This document shows, piece by piece, positions 22,840 to 32,811 of a DNA stretch of 64,000 nucleotides. The notes beneath the pieces are model-generated. The model searched no databases and was not told where the DNA came from. It worked only from the letters and a program-made list of their open reading frames with translations. The stretch's first letter is position 1. Each line of letters starts with the position of its first letter. This DNA comes from Thinopyrum elongatum (lineage: Eukaryota > Streptophyta > Magnoliopsida > Poales > Poaceae): assembly GCA_011799875.1 (NCBI GenBank), contig CM022297.1, positions 362,332,921-362,396,920 on the forward strand, written 5' to 3'. The translations under genes were made by a program, and so were the position numbers.

Positions 22840-22995
22840 TCAGAACATGACAGAACTAGTGCAAGAGAATACACACTTGGGGCTGCCGCAGATGAGCATG
22901 GCGATGCATTTCTTGATGATGTACAGCTTCCCCTTCTGCTGCCTCACCGCACTGCGCAGCCTCTCAAGCTTCGCGCTCTCCTACGTCTCCGCCAT
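22840..22995 (-). pseudogene. DVL / ROT-FOUR-LIKE small-peptide gene, broken
   Basis: The minus strand encodes, after a Met at 22995, the peptide segment KLERLRSAVRQQKGKLYIIK followed by KCIAMLIC. This is the conserved DVL/RTFL domain of plant small polypeptides that restrict cell proliferation along organ axes. Codon 5 is TAG (22981-22983), and the family's tryptophan after the MLxC motif is replaced by GSPKC, reading on to a stop at 22840-22842. A single missing T after the last cysteine codon would explain the changed tail. A TATA-like TATATATA lies upstream near 23130. With a nonsense codon and an odd C-terminus it is most likely a pseudogene or a gene fragment. Translation from a later start cannot be excluded, though none is evident before the domain. 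Confidence 0.6.
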
Positions 22996-23396
22996 GTCCG
23001 ATAGTTCTGTATATGAAGGCTATGGAGCTGGCAGTAAGCTTTCTGAATGACTAACCAGCTGCAAGGTAACTCTCAGAAAGAGGTAGTAGCCATGATGAAT
23101 CATTTGGAAGGATGGATCTGCCAATGCTGATATATATAGATACCAGCTCTAGCGTCCAGTTCAGATGCTGCAGTGTAGATTTCGAGTACATGCAACAGGA
23201 CAGGTTGCTTGCAACAGGCTGGTGGTTATCTTTTCTGATGCATATCATGAATGGGCCACTTGCTTTGGCGGACCTATCCCAAAAATAATCCGGCTGGCTA
23301 AGGTTTTTTTAGTCGTTGAAGCTTTACAAAAAAATGGTATGCACTTCAGTCCAAATAAGGGCCCCGTGCTTCGGACCTCGTAGATAGAGGGGGTAA
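22996..23396. other. flank between DVL-like gene and Harbinger element
   Basis: This contains the TATA-like motif of the DVL-like locus near 23130 and otherwise no gene. It ends in the TAA target duplicate at 23394-23396. Confidence 0.4.
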
Positions 23397-23634
23397 GAGC
23401 ATCTACAACCGAATTTGGTAAATCCGCCCCCCTATACGTCCGCAGACGCGTCCGGACACGCCTGCGGACGCATCCAGATGGACCCTCATATTTCGCTTCC
23501 GACATCCACATATTTTAAATCTGAACTCTCAAATCCATGCATGTCGATCATATAGATCATTGTCGTACGTTAATACAAATGTTTGGTACCGAACATAAAT
23601 AGTGTTTACATACAATTTATTTTAATTGCAAAAC

Positions 23635-24277
23635 TCAAACATGAGCTTTTTGGTTTTCATTGTGTGCCCACATATGCTCCACAAGATCATTGAGTAGCTG
23701 CGCGTGCACCTGATGATCTCGAAAATTCTGATGCATCTGAAGAAAGTTCATGAGCTGAGTTGCATCTTGATCTTCTGAGATTTCAACTTGTTCTCGTGAT
23801 GCTTCGAAATCTTTAGTTTGGGTTACACCGTCACCCTCTTCCTCGACAATCATATTGTGCAAAATAACATAACATGTCGTGAGCTGCCACAAAGTTTCTG
23901 ATTCCCACATCATTGCAGCGCCACGAACAATTCCCCAATGAGCTTGAAGCACACTAAATGCTCTCTCCACATCCTTCCTAGCCGCTTCCTGCATTGTTGC
24001 AAAGTGGCCTTGTTTATTGCCATGCGGTTCGGATATGGTCTTCACAAATGCCGCCCACTGAGAATAGATGCCATCGACAAGATAGTATCACATGTTGTAG
24101 TTTCAGCCGTTGACGATGTAGTTGCACGGCGGTGATTCCCCATTGCAAAGCCTCCTGAACATCGGAGATCATTGAAGCACGTTAATGTCGTTGTGAGAAC
24201 CCGGCATTCCAAAGAAAGCATGCCAAATCGATAAGTCATGTGATGCCACCGCTTCTAGTATGATGGTGGCCTCCTTG
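23635..24277 (-). pseudogene. Harbinger transposase, C-terminal half
   Basis: Directly past the CACTA insert the minus strand resumes as KEATIILEAVASHDLSIWHA, FFGMPGSHNDINVLQ and, after stops, YYLVDGIYSQWAAFVKTISE (about 24275-24050), with the catalytic D residues of HNDIN and LVDG. The open frame 24045-23635 continues through KQGHFATMQEAARKDVERAF and TCYVILHNMIVEEEGD to the natural C-terminus. Removing the CACTA copy and one TSD joins the two halves in phase (GHT then KEA), which proves the gene was whole before the insertion. Internal stops near 24175-24080 arose independently. Confidence 0.85.
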
Positions 24278-24768
24278 CACTACTAGGGAAAACCCTAGTA
24301 GTGGCGCGGGTTTTATGGCTATCAGTAGCGCGGGTAGCCGCGCTACTACTACGACGCTACAGCTAACTGGTAGTAGTAGCGCGGTCTAACCCAACGCTAT
24401 TACTAGTCACCTTATCAGTAGTGCTCTTCTGTCACGCGCTACTACTATTTAGCTGTAGCGCTTTTCCTATCCCCGCGCTGCTGCTGTATCGTTCACCATT
24501 TTTTTTCTGCTTTCTGTATTGTAGAACAGTACCCGTTTCAATAAACTGCAATTTCACAAATACTCTTTACTCATATAACAATATCATTAACCACAATACC
24601 ATATTCAATACCAGATTTAATATAACCACAATCTCACAAACATTATAGATACTCATATATAGTCAACATGCATGGATAGATCTCATATGGCGAACTAATA
24701 ATAGTTGATAAGCAGTCTACTAGGTAGTCATATAGTATATGGTTCAGCAGCCACACATATATATAGTT

Positions 24769-26240
24769 CTAGATGATATCGATGACGATCATCATCCTCA
24801 AGCCTTGGCGGTGGGTATTCCTGATAGTAATTAGGATGGCCTGTCCAACATGAAGATTCTTGCCAACGAGGAAGCTCTTCCACCCAACCGAGCTTAAGTG
24901 TGTGCGACCGTCCGTGTCCACGCCGTACGCATAGGTGGTGACGGAGCCCCTTGCGGTAAGGCGTATTCCAGCAGAGCCTTCTTCATCATGCTCGATACCA
25001 CAACTCATAGATAGGCTCTTTGGCAATTTCTGAATAAGAAAAACATATCAATTAATAAGTAGCCTCGCACATACTCTTGCAAATATATTTCTACTAAGTA
25101 TAGATTTCTACACTATCAAAAGACAGTACTACATTTCTACTAAGCATGAATTCTACTAATAAGTATGAATTCTACACTATTGACAGTTCCTTGGATTCTA
25201 CACTAAGCATATATATCATTGGACTCTAGCTACACTAAAGCATATCATCGATCGGATTCTACAATAAGCATATATATCATTGGACTCTAGCTACACACTA
25301 AAGCATATCATCGATCGGACAGTAAGCATGTCATTGGACTCTACACTAATTAAGCATGTCATTGGACTCTACACTAAAGCATATCATCGGCTAGCTTCTA
25401 CACAACATATCATTGAACTCTACACTAAGCATATCATCGGATTCACTAAGCATATCGTTGGACTCTACACTAAGTAAGCATGTAATCGGATTCTACACTA
25501 AGCATATCATCGGATTCTACACTATGCATATCATCGGACTCTACATACAGATAATTTGCATTTGTAAGTATATAACAATAAAGCATATCATCAAATTACT
25601 ACAGTAAGTATAACATACCATGACATGCCGATCAACCATGGTACTTGTCAGTCGGGTCACGAATGGCACCCCGACGAAGTCAGCACGTGGCGGAATTATG
25701 TCCCATAGGTTGCACACCTCCTCCTCGCTCAGCCTCATTCTTTGAGCATAGATGGCTTCATCAAGTGGGTCCTCATCATCTTCATCATCTTCCTCCGTGT
25801 TGACATAAATGACGGCCAGCTTGGGTCTTTCTGCTCTGAAGGAGAAGCTGATGAACTCACTACTAGTGATACCCATGTGGGCGATGAAACGGACCCATCC
25901 ATCTCCTCCCATCTGCGACATATTTTGTCCTTTCTCGACCTCCATAGTGTAGGGGCCCCCAGGAGCCTCAAAGGTCACAGTGTCTCCGGTCAGCTTGTTG
26001 AATTCCAACCTCACATTGCATGGGACGATCTGTGTAAAAAAGCAAAATGATATACACACAATGCATTAATGCCAATAACACTAAAAACAAAATAGTTGTT
26101 ACAAGTTTCGTATAATTTGTTACCGCCGCATGAAGAAAACTCGGTTGGAAGTAGATGCCGAACAACGTGCCAGTTGCAAGGCTGCTGGCGTACCTTGACT
26201 TGCACAGTCGACATGGTGGTGGTGGTGATGGTGGCGCCAT
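24769..26240 (-). CDS. double B3-domain protein carried by the CACTA element (three exons)
   Basis: Exons on the minus strand: 26240-26124, 26029-25619, 25029-24769. Introns begin GT and end AG (26123-26030 and 25618-25030) and all junctions are phase 0. The 262-residue product is open throughout. Residues 20-115 form one B3 fold (TGTLFGIYFQPSFLHAAIV, TGDTVTFEAPGGPYTMEVEK, GWVRFIAHMGI, AVIYVN); an acidic linker (EEDDEDDEDP) follows; residues 177-262 form a second (LPKSLSMSCGI, GSVTTYAYGVDTDGR, VGWKSFLVGKNLHVGQAI, MMIVIDII). B3 domains bind DNA in plant transcription factors. ATG 26240 is chosen because it directly follows a splice-like acceptor and opens the B3 N-terminus. Whether it is expressed, or is only passenger DNA, cannot be told from sequence. 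The absence of stops contrasts with the wrecked transposase around it. Confidence 0.65.
25140..25560. repeat. imperfect minisatellite in intron 2 of the B3 gene
   Basis: Variants of TCTACACTAAGCATATCATC alternate with GGATTC or GGACTC, about 15 degenerate units of 20-35 bp. Non-coding and inside the long intron. Confidence 0.7.
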
Positions 26241-26244
26241 TTTC

Positions 26245-27070
26245 CTATTATATATAAGCATTGATTGGATAGAGTTAATTAAACATCAATATTTGTTCTA
26301 ACGCAAGCATTCATCAGATAGAGACAAAACATCGGATAGATAGAAACAATACATTGATTCATATAGGGTTTATGTCAATGTTAGGGAAACTAGTAGCTAG
26401 GGAAACATCATAGGGTTTATTTCAATGTTAATTAGGGAAACTACTAGGGAAAAACATCATAGGGTTTATTTCAATGTTATGGAAACTACACTGCTAGGGA
26501 AACATCTCATATATATCAATGACACTAGGGAAATTAACTACACTATAATTAGTAACAAATTAACAATGCCAATCCTAATACACTACAAACATCACAAGCC
26601 TACCTCTACCAACAAACATTCACCTAAGCCTACCTCTACAATGTCATCAATCCTAATATACACTACAAACACACACACAATCCTAATATACACTACAAAA
26701 ACACACATACACCAATATGCAGAGTGGGGCGGCGGCGGAGTGGCACGGGGGCGGCCGAAGTGTGGGGGCCGCGGCCGGAGTGGGGACGGTGGCGGAGTGG
26801 GGCAGCAGGGGAGTGGGGAGGCGGCCGGTGTGGGGCAGCAGGGGAGTGGGGAGGCGACGGGCGGCGAGAGAGGGGGAGGAGCAGTGGAGGGCGGCGACCG
26901 AGAGGCGGCGGCGAGAGCGCGCGGGCTGCGAGAGAGGGGGCGGCGAGAGGGGGAGGAGCAGCGGAGGGGATGAGCATTACCTGCGGCGGCGGTGGCGGCT
27001 GGGAGGAATCCTAACCGCGGCTGTGTCGGGCGGTGGAGGGGAAAGGACGATCGAAGTGAGGGTGCGGGGG
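26245..27070 (-). promoter_or_regulatory. putative 5' leader with intron for the CACTA-borne B3 gene
   Basis: The region 26717-27060 is very GC-rich, like the first exon or CpG-rich promoter of grass genes. On the minus strand CCGCAG/GTAATG at 26981/26980 is a good splice donor, and TATAATAG just before GAAAATGG at 26244 is an acceptor. That would give a leader intron of about 736 nt. No TATA box is certain. Inference only. Confidence 0.35.
26385..26520. repeat. two-to-three unit tandem repeat upstream of the B3 gene
   Basis: CATCATAGGGTTTATTTCAA followed by TGTTA and GGAAACTAC recurs about every 60 bp. Falls in the putative leader intron. Confidence 0.6.
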
Positions 27071-27362
27071 GCCAGTCAGGGTTTTCTTTTGGTGTAGTAG
27101 TAGCGTTGTGTATAGGCCGGCGCTACTGCTAAGTCCACTAGCTGTAGCACCGGTGCACGGCCCACGCTACAACTAAGTGGGCTAGCGTTTTGGCCCTGCG
27201 GCCCACGTAACAGCAGCGCGGCCCATGCTAACCAACACTGCTGCTACACAGTAGCAGTAGCGCATTTTGTACCAGGCGCTACTGGTACATACCAGTAGCG
27301 TGGGGGCCCAAACAGGCGCTACTGGTAAACTTCTACGTATAAGCATTTTCCTAGTAGTGTTG

Positions 27363-28040
27363 GTGTGACCTTGATACATTCCCCGCAAACCTTTGGGGCA
27401 GTTCTTCCATTGTCAATGCATGCAATCAATTGATCCGAGCATTCCTGGAAACCCCCTGGCCTCTCCAATAGACACCAACTTGTCTGTGTCCTGCGCATTT
27501 GGTTCTCTGAGATACTCAGCTCCAAACACCTCCACCACGGCGCGGGCAAACTTGACAGTAGTGTTCAGGCATGTGCTCTCCCCCATCCTGACCATCTCAC
27601 CAACGGCAGTACCAAGTGCAAGCATCCACAGTGCAGCCATGCTCTTCCGCTTAGCAGAGAAAAGAAAGTCGGCCACAACAATCCCTCGTGAGCTTGAAGT
27701 AGTCATCATGTGTTTCCACTCCCACCACAATGCGCAAGAACAATGGTTTTTGCATGTGGAAACGGTGAAGAAACCATGGATCATCTGGGAAAGTTGGATT
27801 CGAAGCAAAGTAGTCCTTCTGCAATAGCCGTGCTCCGGGCACCCTATCCCGATTGATCACTCTTCTCCCTTTGATTGAGCCCTTGAAGTTGAGAATATGC
27901 TCCACCTGCCGGTCCATTTCCTCTTGCATGCTCATGTTCACTTCTTTGTCCGAATCCGAGGAATTGAAGAACTCATCTTGAATCATTTGATCAAGCTTCG
28001 TCGGCCCATACTTCTTGTCGGACGAAGCATCAGAATCCAT
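27363..28040 (-). pseudogene. Harbinger transposase, N-terminal half
   Basis: The frame starts at ATG 28040 (MDSDASSDKKYG) and reads FPDDPWFLHRFHMQKPLFLR and YFKLTRDCCGRLSF, the family's N-terminal region. It shifts frame near 27665 and continues as AALWMLALGTAVGEMVRMGE, VEVFGAEYLREPNAQDT and GFPGMLGSIDCMH, where the D of SIDCMH is a DDE-type catalytic residue. TGA follows CMH at about 27410, where the family has tryptophan; then QWKNCPKGLRGMYQGH precedes the CACTA insertion at 27359. The transposase (DDE_Tnp_4 type) would cut element ends. This copy is dead from a frameshift, a nonsense codon and the insertion. Confidence 0.85.
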
Positions 28041-28552
28041 CGTTTTCCCTAATAAAATCACAAAAATCCGGTCAGACAATGTGTAGAAAATGTCAAGTGC
28101 AAGGCGGAGCCATAGAGTTGCCGGATGTACTGCGGTGGCGTCCGGGCCGACGACGACCCCGGCGATGAGGACGGGAGAGAGGACTGCTCCGCCGGAGCTG
28201 GCGGCGCAGAGGCTAGGAACGACTGCGGAGCAGGCGCGGTGGAAAAGCCGCGAGACAGACAACATGGAGGAGGAAGAAAAGAGGAGAGAGCAAATGGATC
28301 TGGCAGTTCTGGGGGTGGATTTGGTGCAATTTGGGGTAGGGTCGGGCTGTCGGGTCTGACGTGGCGGGCGCGCCTAGGTGCCCCCATATCCACCCCATAT
28401 TTGGGCTGGTTATGAGGGGTGCCAGTCAGCCTGGGCGTTTGAGGCCCGCTTGAGGCACCTGTCTGGGTCGAAATTTCGTGACCGGTCAGTGATCAGGCGG
28501 GCCGCCCGGGCGTTTGAGACCTGTTTAGGGTGCCCGGCTGTAGATGCTCTAA

Positions 28553-28830
28553 AGTCGCGCAAAAAGAGAGAAGGTGAGTAAAGTCTTGGTTACACCCCAA
28601 CATCTATATGGAAAGAGAAGTAATTGAATTCCCCCCCCCCCCAAAAAACTTCTCATCTATTCATAATCAACCGATTGAGAGCAGTCAGTTATGTAGTAGG
28701 GAGGCACTGCTGCCTGTGCTCTTGTAGGCAGGTGTATGTAAACTTGTAAACTTTGGTGGAGGGCTCTACCCACTCTTCTTCTATCAATATATGATATGCA
28801 CTCTCGTGCATATTCTAGAAAAATAATAAT
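28553..28830 (+). repeat. spacer and possible non-LTR retroelement 3' tail
   Basis: A C-run lies at 28631-28642. From about 28700 the sequence reads TTGTAAACTTTGGTGGAGGG and then TCAATATATGATATGCACTC followed by an A-rich end. I recall this type as the 3' tail of Triticeae LINEs. No coding sequence is attached. Confidence 0.35.
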
Positions 28831-29490
28831 TCATAGTCAACCAAGGCAGTACAAAGATTACTAGAGGTAACAAAAATTACAATCAGGTCCGCGGACCACC
28901 TACCGTCGACTATGAGCACTGAAACGAGCTGAAGACATGCTGTCGTCATCGTCCCTCCCACATAAGAGTCGGACAAACCTTATTGTAGTAGACAATTGGG
29001 ATATCGTCGTGCTAAGGCCCCATAGAAACATCACCATAGCAGCAACCATCACCAATGAAGAGAGGTGTAGATCAAAAGGATCAAGCCTATAAACACCGAA
29101 ACGAAGACTGGATCCAAACAGATCCACCGAAGACCAACACTAACTGAATCTCGCAAGATCCAACAAAGACACACCTCCACACTCCCTCCGACGACGCTAG
29201 ACGCACCATCAGGGTGAGAGTTAAATGTGGGATGCATTATTCCTACCAGGAGACATCACCGCCGTCACACAATCCCAACCAAGACGTCGAATCTAAGAAA
29301 AACGAGAGCGGGGTCCCTCCCGCTGGTGGGCAGGGAGGGGGAGGGGAGATCCTTCGCATCTCCATGACCCAAAGGCCATCAGAGGCGAGGCAGACCGACG
29401 ATGTCGCGAAAGGGAGGAGGAAACCTGATCGCCTAGGTCTTTTCTTGAGGCAGAGGGAAGAACTGAATGAAATAATTACAATTAAGTAGT
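28831..29490 (-). repeat. LINE-leader-like repetitive sequence
   Basis: Text such as GAAGACCAACACTAACTGAA, GACGACGCTAGACGCACCA and the GC-rich end near 29300-29460 belongs to a widespread Triticeae repeat that I associate with the 5' region of non-LTR elements in reverse orientation. No reverse transcriptase or endonuclease frame is visible. Short open frames here are not convincing genes. From 29491 to 29699 nothing is recognised. Confidence 0.35.
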
Positions 29491-29713
29491 TAAATGGTAT
29501 CATAACCAACACCGGGGCATATATGATGTTACCTTGTCGAACTTAGCATGACTACACATATGCATTCATAAGTCTATGAATTTTTTTATCGAAAAGGTGC
29601 AGCTCAGTCGATCAGATGCTACTTATAATCCTATAATGTACATGATGATGATATTTTGGACAATTTACACGAGAGAAACAACTCTCCCGGTCTCTCAAGC
29701 CGAAGGTGCACAC

Positions 29714-30015
29714 GCGAACCAACCTGTGGTTGGATGGCTAAGAGGACAGTGGTATCCCCAGCCCACCAGGGTTAAAATACTGGTGCACACATTTATCCTG
29801 AATTTATTTTAGGTTTTTCGGCGATACCGTTCAGTGGGAGGAGACGTTCCCGTCAACTGCGAGGCGTCTACGGTGACTTCGTAAAATCTCAAGATGACAT
29901 GCCGGCTCAGTCTCTCGGAGGTGCTCATAGGGGTAGGGTGTGCGTGTGTGCGTTCATAGGGGTGAGTATATACACGTATATATGAGCGCTTGCGTATGTA
30001 CCGTGTTAAAAAAAC
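29714..30015 (+). mobile_element. Au-type SINE, full length, with 14-bp target duplications
   Basis: It begins GCGAACCAACCTGTGGTTGG. The tRNA-related head holds an A-box-like GGTTGGATGGCTAAG and a degenerate B-box-like GGGTTAAAATACTGG. The body includes GGGAGGAGACGTTCCCGTC and GGTGCTCATAGGGGTAGGGT, and it ends in AAAAAAA. Flanks CCGAAGGTGCACAC (29700-29713) and CCGAAGGCGCACAC (30016-30029) are target duplicates with one mismatch. Such elements are transcribed by RNA polymerase III and moved by LINE proteins. Confidence 0.9.
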
Positions 30016-30119
30016 CCGAAGGCGCACACATCCATGCTATTTATTACAACCTAAAACGAGAGAGAAAAAGTTAACAAAATAGCAAAATAAAGATGACAAT
30101 AGTCAATAGTGGGCATTTA

Positions 30120-31343
30120 CCGCAAAAGTCTTTCATCCCGCCTTATTATATATAAAGCAATGACCAAGACACAACCAACAAATGAACACACTACCACACT
30201 ACACTCACCGAAGGCAAATACATAGGTGCTAAAGAGCAGCCACAACACCCCATACAACTCCAAGTAAACAACAGATAAGCTTCAGAGTCGACAAAGCTCT
30301 CTACCATGAGCAAACCACCGCGAAGAGACAAAGCTGCACACAGATGAACCATGAGCTCCTAGGTGGTGCCTTCAAGAAGGACACGGCACCGGATTGCCGC
30401 CACCACCCGATCGAAAGGATCAAGATTTTCTTCCGGAGCAACCCAAAGGCCAAGGAGCAACCACGACAGAGCCTTCAAGAAGATGACACCGTCAGGGATG
30501 CTGCCTCCGTCGGCTTGGCCAAAGCTAGGAAGGGGTTTCACCCTGGTAAGCATGCTTAACCTTCGACTAGGGGGTGGCTGACACGAGAACATCTGCCGCA
30601 CAACCACCATGGAACGCTAATCCCTAGCCACCATGTCGTCCACACAGCCATGGTGGATAGCAAGCACATGAGTATGAGTTCAGCGCATTAGCACCGCGGC
30701 TCCCACCATCAAGGCCGCCACCCTGGAGACAAGACACCCTAGGCATGCACCGACTAGTAGGCCCCAAGCACCAATGGAGTCATTGGCGACCGTCTTGACC
30801 AGCTCAGTCTAGGACTGGGAGCAACCAGGTCGAGGAAGAGGTGAAAATGCAGGAGCGGACCACGTCCATGACCGACACCCCTTGTGTTGGCGACGGGTGG
30901 CCCGACCGCATGTGCGCCACCATTCCCTCCTTCCACCTCTCCAAACGCCACCTCTATGGCGCCCTACCACGACTCCTCACGGTATACTCGACACCACATG
31001 TGGCAAGCATCGACCACCCTCCCATCGGCGATAGGCGTCGGATCGGGCACCACCTGCCACCATGGAAGGACTCTAGAAGCATCCACCTAGGCCGCCTCAG
31101 AAACGAGCCGACGCCAGAGCCATGTCAAACCATTGGCGCGACATGGCCCGCCAAGACACTATGGACCGCTGCACCGCCGTTAGGCCACCACACACCTGAG
31201 TGGCTTCCACTATGCCACCAAGTACCATGCCGCAAGCATCGACCCGCACGGGCCTCCTCCACCACCTCGTGCTACCCTTCATTGACCAGGAGCCAATACC
31301 AGGCGGATCTGCTCGGGACCTGGCATACACACCACCGCCTAGA
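30120..31343 (-). repeat. non-LTR (LINE-like) derived sequence, no coding domain seen
   Basis: On the minus strand the segment ends in CTTTATATATAATAAGGCGG followed by GATGAAAGACTTTTGCGG near 30130, which looks like a Triticeae LINE 3' end. The GC-rich part upstream (30340-31340) resembles LINE leader DNA. Open frames up to 173 codons (30841-31362) lack any domain. The solo LTR at 31344 interrupts it, and the remnant continues to about 32811. Confidence 0.35.
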
Positions 31344-32773
31344 TGTTGGAGGCATGCCCTAGAGGCAATCATGTATGATGATATTTTCAATGTTTTTAGG
31401 AATTAATAGTCCTTTAACGATACCAATGATGCATGTCGGTAAGTATGTTACTTGTGTGTGAGATCTTACATTGTATGATATGTTCTTAATGGACCCTAGT
31501 CGAAAAGTGATGTGTGGACCCACATCTAATTAGAATAGCATTCAACACGGTGAATGGCTTGATCTCACTAGCCATGGAGCATTGTATGCTCACTGGATTG
31601 CATGGACCTAATTGGATCTGAGATTGGATACGGAGAATGGATCCGAGCTCAGATGGATATCAGGTCGGACAGACCCAACCAAGAGACGCATCGATAGGTC
31701 ATATGTGAGTCTCTAGTACAACATACGTTCAGTGTCCTAAGACCTGAGTTGGCACATGAACTCGGGGTGGTGACCGACCTGCTTTGGGCTAACCAAACGC
31801 TACTTCGTGACTGGGTAGTTACAAAGGTTGGTTTAAGACTTCTTCAGACCCATGCCGCGAGACATGGTCAAGCAAGATGGGATTTTGACCCTCCGATATG
31901 GAGAGATATACTCTGGCCCCCTCATGTCATCCAGCCTAGATAAACATGGCCATGTGACATGGATTATGAGATAATCCGGTTTGTAGGTCGGTATCACTAG
32001 AACTAGAAAGAGGTCGGGCTGCAACAACGATGATCGATTTGCCTTGAGCCTGACAACATATATAGTGAGGCAAAGGGAACAGAAGTGTGACACGTTGTAC
32101 ATGTTCGTCAAACCAGCTTCATTGTCTTCTTGGTGGTCGGCACACTTTGCTAGAGGCCGCAAACAACCGAGCCGGTCGGATGTGATCCGACCTGCGACCA
32201 AGCTGACTTGAACCTAAGGGCTCGTGCACTTAACGAAATGAACCTACGAGGTCGGATCCAACTTCAAAGGCCGGATGTGATCCTACTTGAACTTGGATCT
32301 AGATCGAGTAGACTTGTGGGCTTTAGGATCCAGGCGGGGCCCATGTGTCGAGACCGTGATGGATGCCAATATATAGTGGAGATGTGGCATACATATTCAA
32401 TGAATCGCTTCGTCGTTTGTCATTAGCTCTTTGAATGTGTTGCAAGTAGCCACCTCCACTCACCACCAACTGTGCTATCGGACCTAGCAGTCCGCCGCAT
32501 GACATTCCTCCTACACACGTGAATACTATTAGAGGTAGCGAACCTGTGCTGCTCTTATGAACTTGTTCGTGGGATCCATTTATCGACTGTACGAGAGAGA
32601 TCGATAAGGAGGAGACGAGTTCGGAGGCGAGCTGCCCCAACTCTTCTCCTGCTGCATGACACTTTGCGTCTAGTGGTATTGATCTCGTGATCCATCTCCC
32701 TCAGCATGTTCCTGGTTGATCTATGTGTAGGGATTTTTTATATTGCAGCCGATGCACCCAACATATCCCAACA
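31344..32773 (+). mobile_element. Copia solo LTR, 1430 bp
   Basis: It starts TGTTGGAGGCATGCCCTAGA and ends CATATCCCAACA, a TG...CA structure with TGTTGG/CCAACA ends. The perfect 5-bp target duplication CTAGA is at 31339-31343 and 32774-32778. The ATGCCCTAGAGGCAAT edge is shared with the Copia element at 9956-18482, so it is a related but distinct family. No internal region is present, so it is what remains after recombination between two LTRs. Confidence 0.85.
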
Positions 32774-32811
32774 CTAGAGGGCCACAATAGTCGATGACCA
32801 CTGCTACTTCT

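Larger units (their letters stand above)
24278..27359 (-). mobile_element. CACTA transposon, non-autonomous, carrying a B3-domain gene
   Basis: Termini are CACTACTAGGGAAAA and TTTTCCTAGTAGTG, the CACTA signature. TTG at 24275-24277 and at 27360-27362 is the 3-bp target duplication. Subterminal regions (24290-24480 and 27090-27340) are packed with GTAGTAGCGC-type repeats in both orientations, the usual transposase-binding arrays. No transposase is encoded. The 3082-bp body instead holds a three-exon gene for a double-B3 protein on the minus strand with a GC-rich upstream region. Confidence 0.9.
23397..28549 (-). mobile_element. PIF/Harbinger DNA transposon with transposase pseudogene, split by a CACTA element
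   Basis: The left end GAGCATCTACAACCG and the right end CGGCTGTAGATGCTC are inverted repeats with one mismatch. TAA at 23394-23396 and at 28550-28552 is the target duplication. The element spans 5153 bp, of which 3085 bp (one CACTA plus one TTG) is a later insertion, leaving about 2.07 kb. It encodes a Harbinger transposase on the minus strand; the Myb-like second protein of autonomous PIF/Harbinger elements is not visible. Confidence 0.85.

Noticed and set aside
26425..27097. Long plus-strand frames (182 and 126 codons) in the CACTA element
   Set aside because: They are G/R-rich readings of the opposite strand of the B3 gene's GC-rich leader; no domain.
27099..27345. Possible array of spaced direct repeats (CRISPR-like)
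   Set aside because: These are CACTA subterminal repeats in both orientations in a plant genome; no regular spacers.
30841..31362. 173-codon plus-strand frame
   Set aside because: GC-rich LINE-like repeat DNA without a domain, and it runs into the solo LTR boundary.
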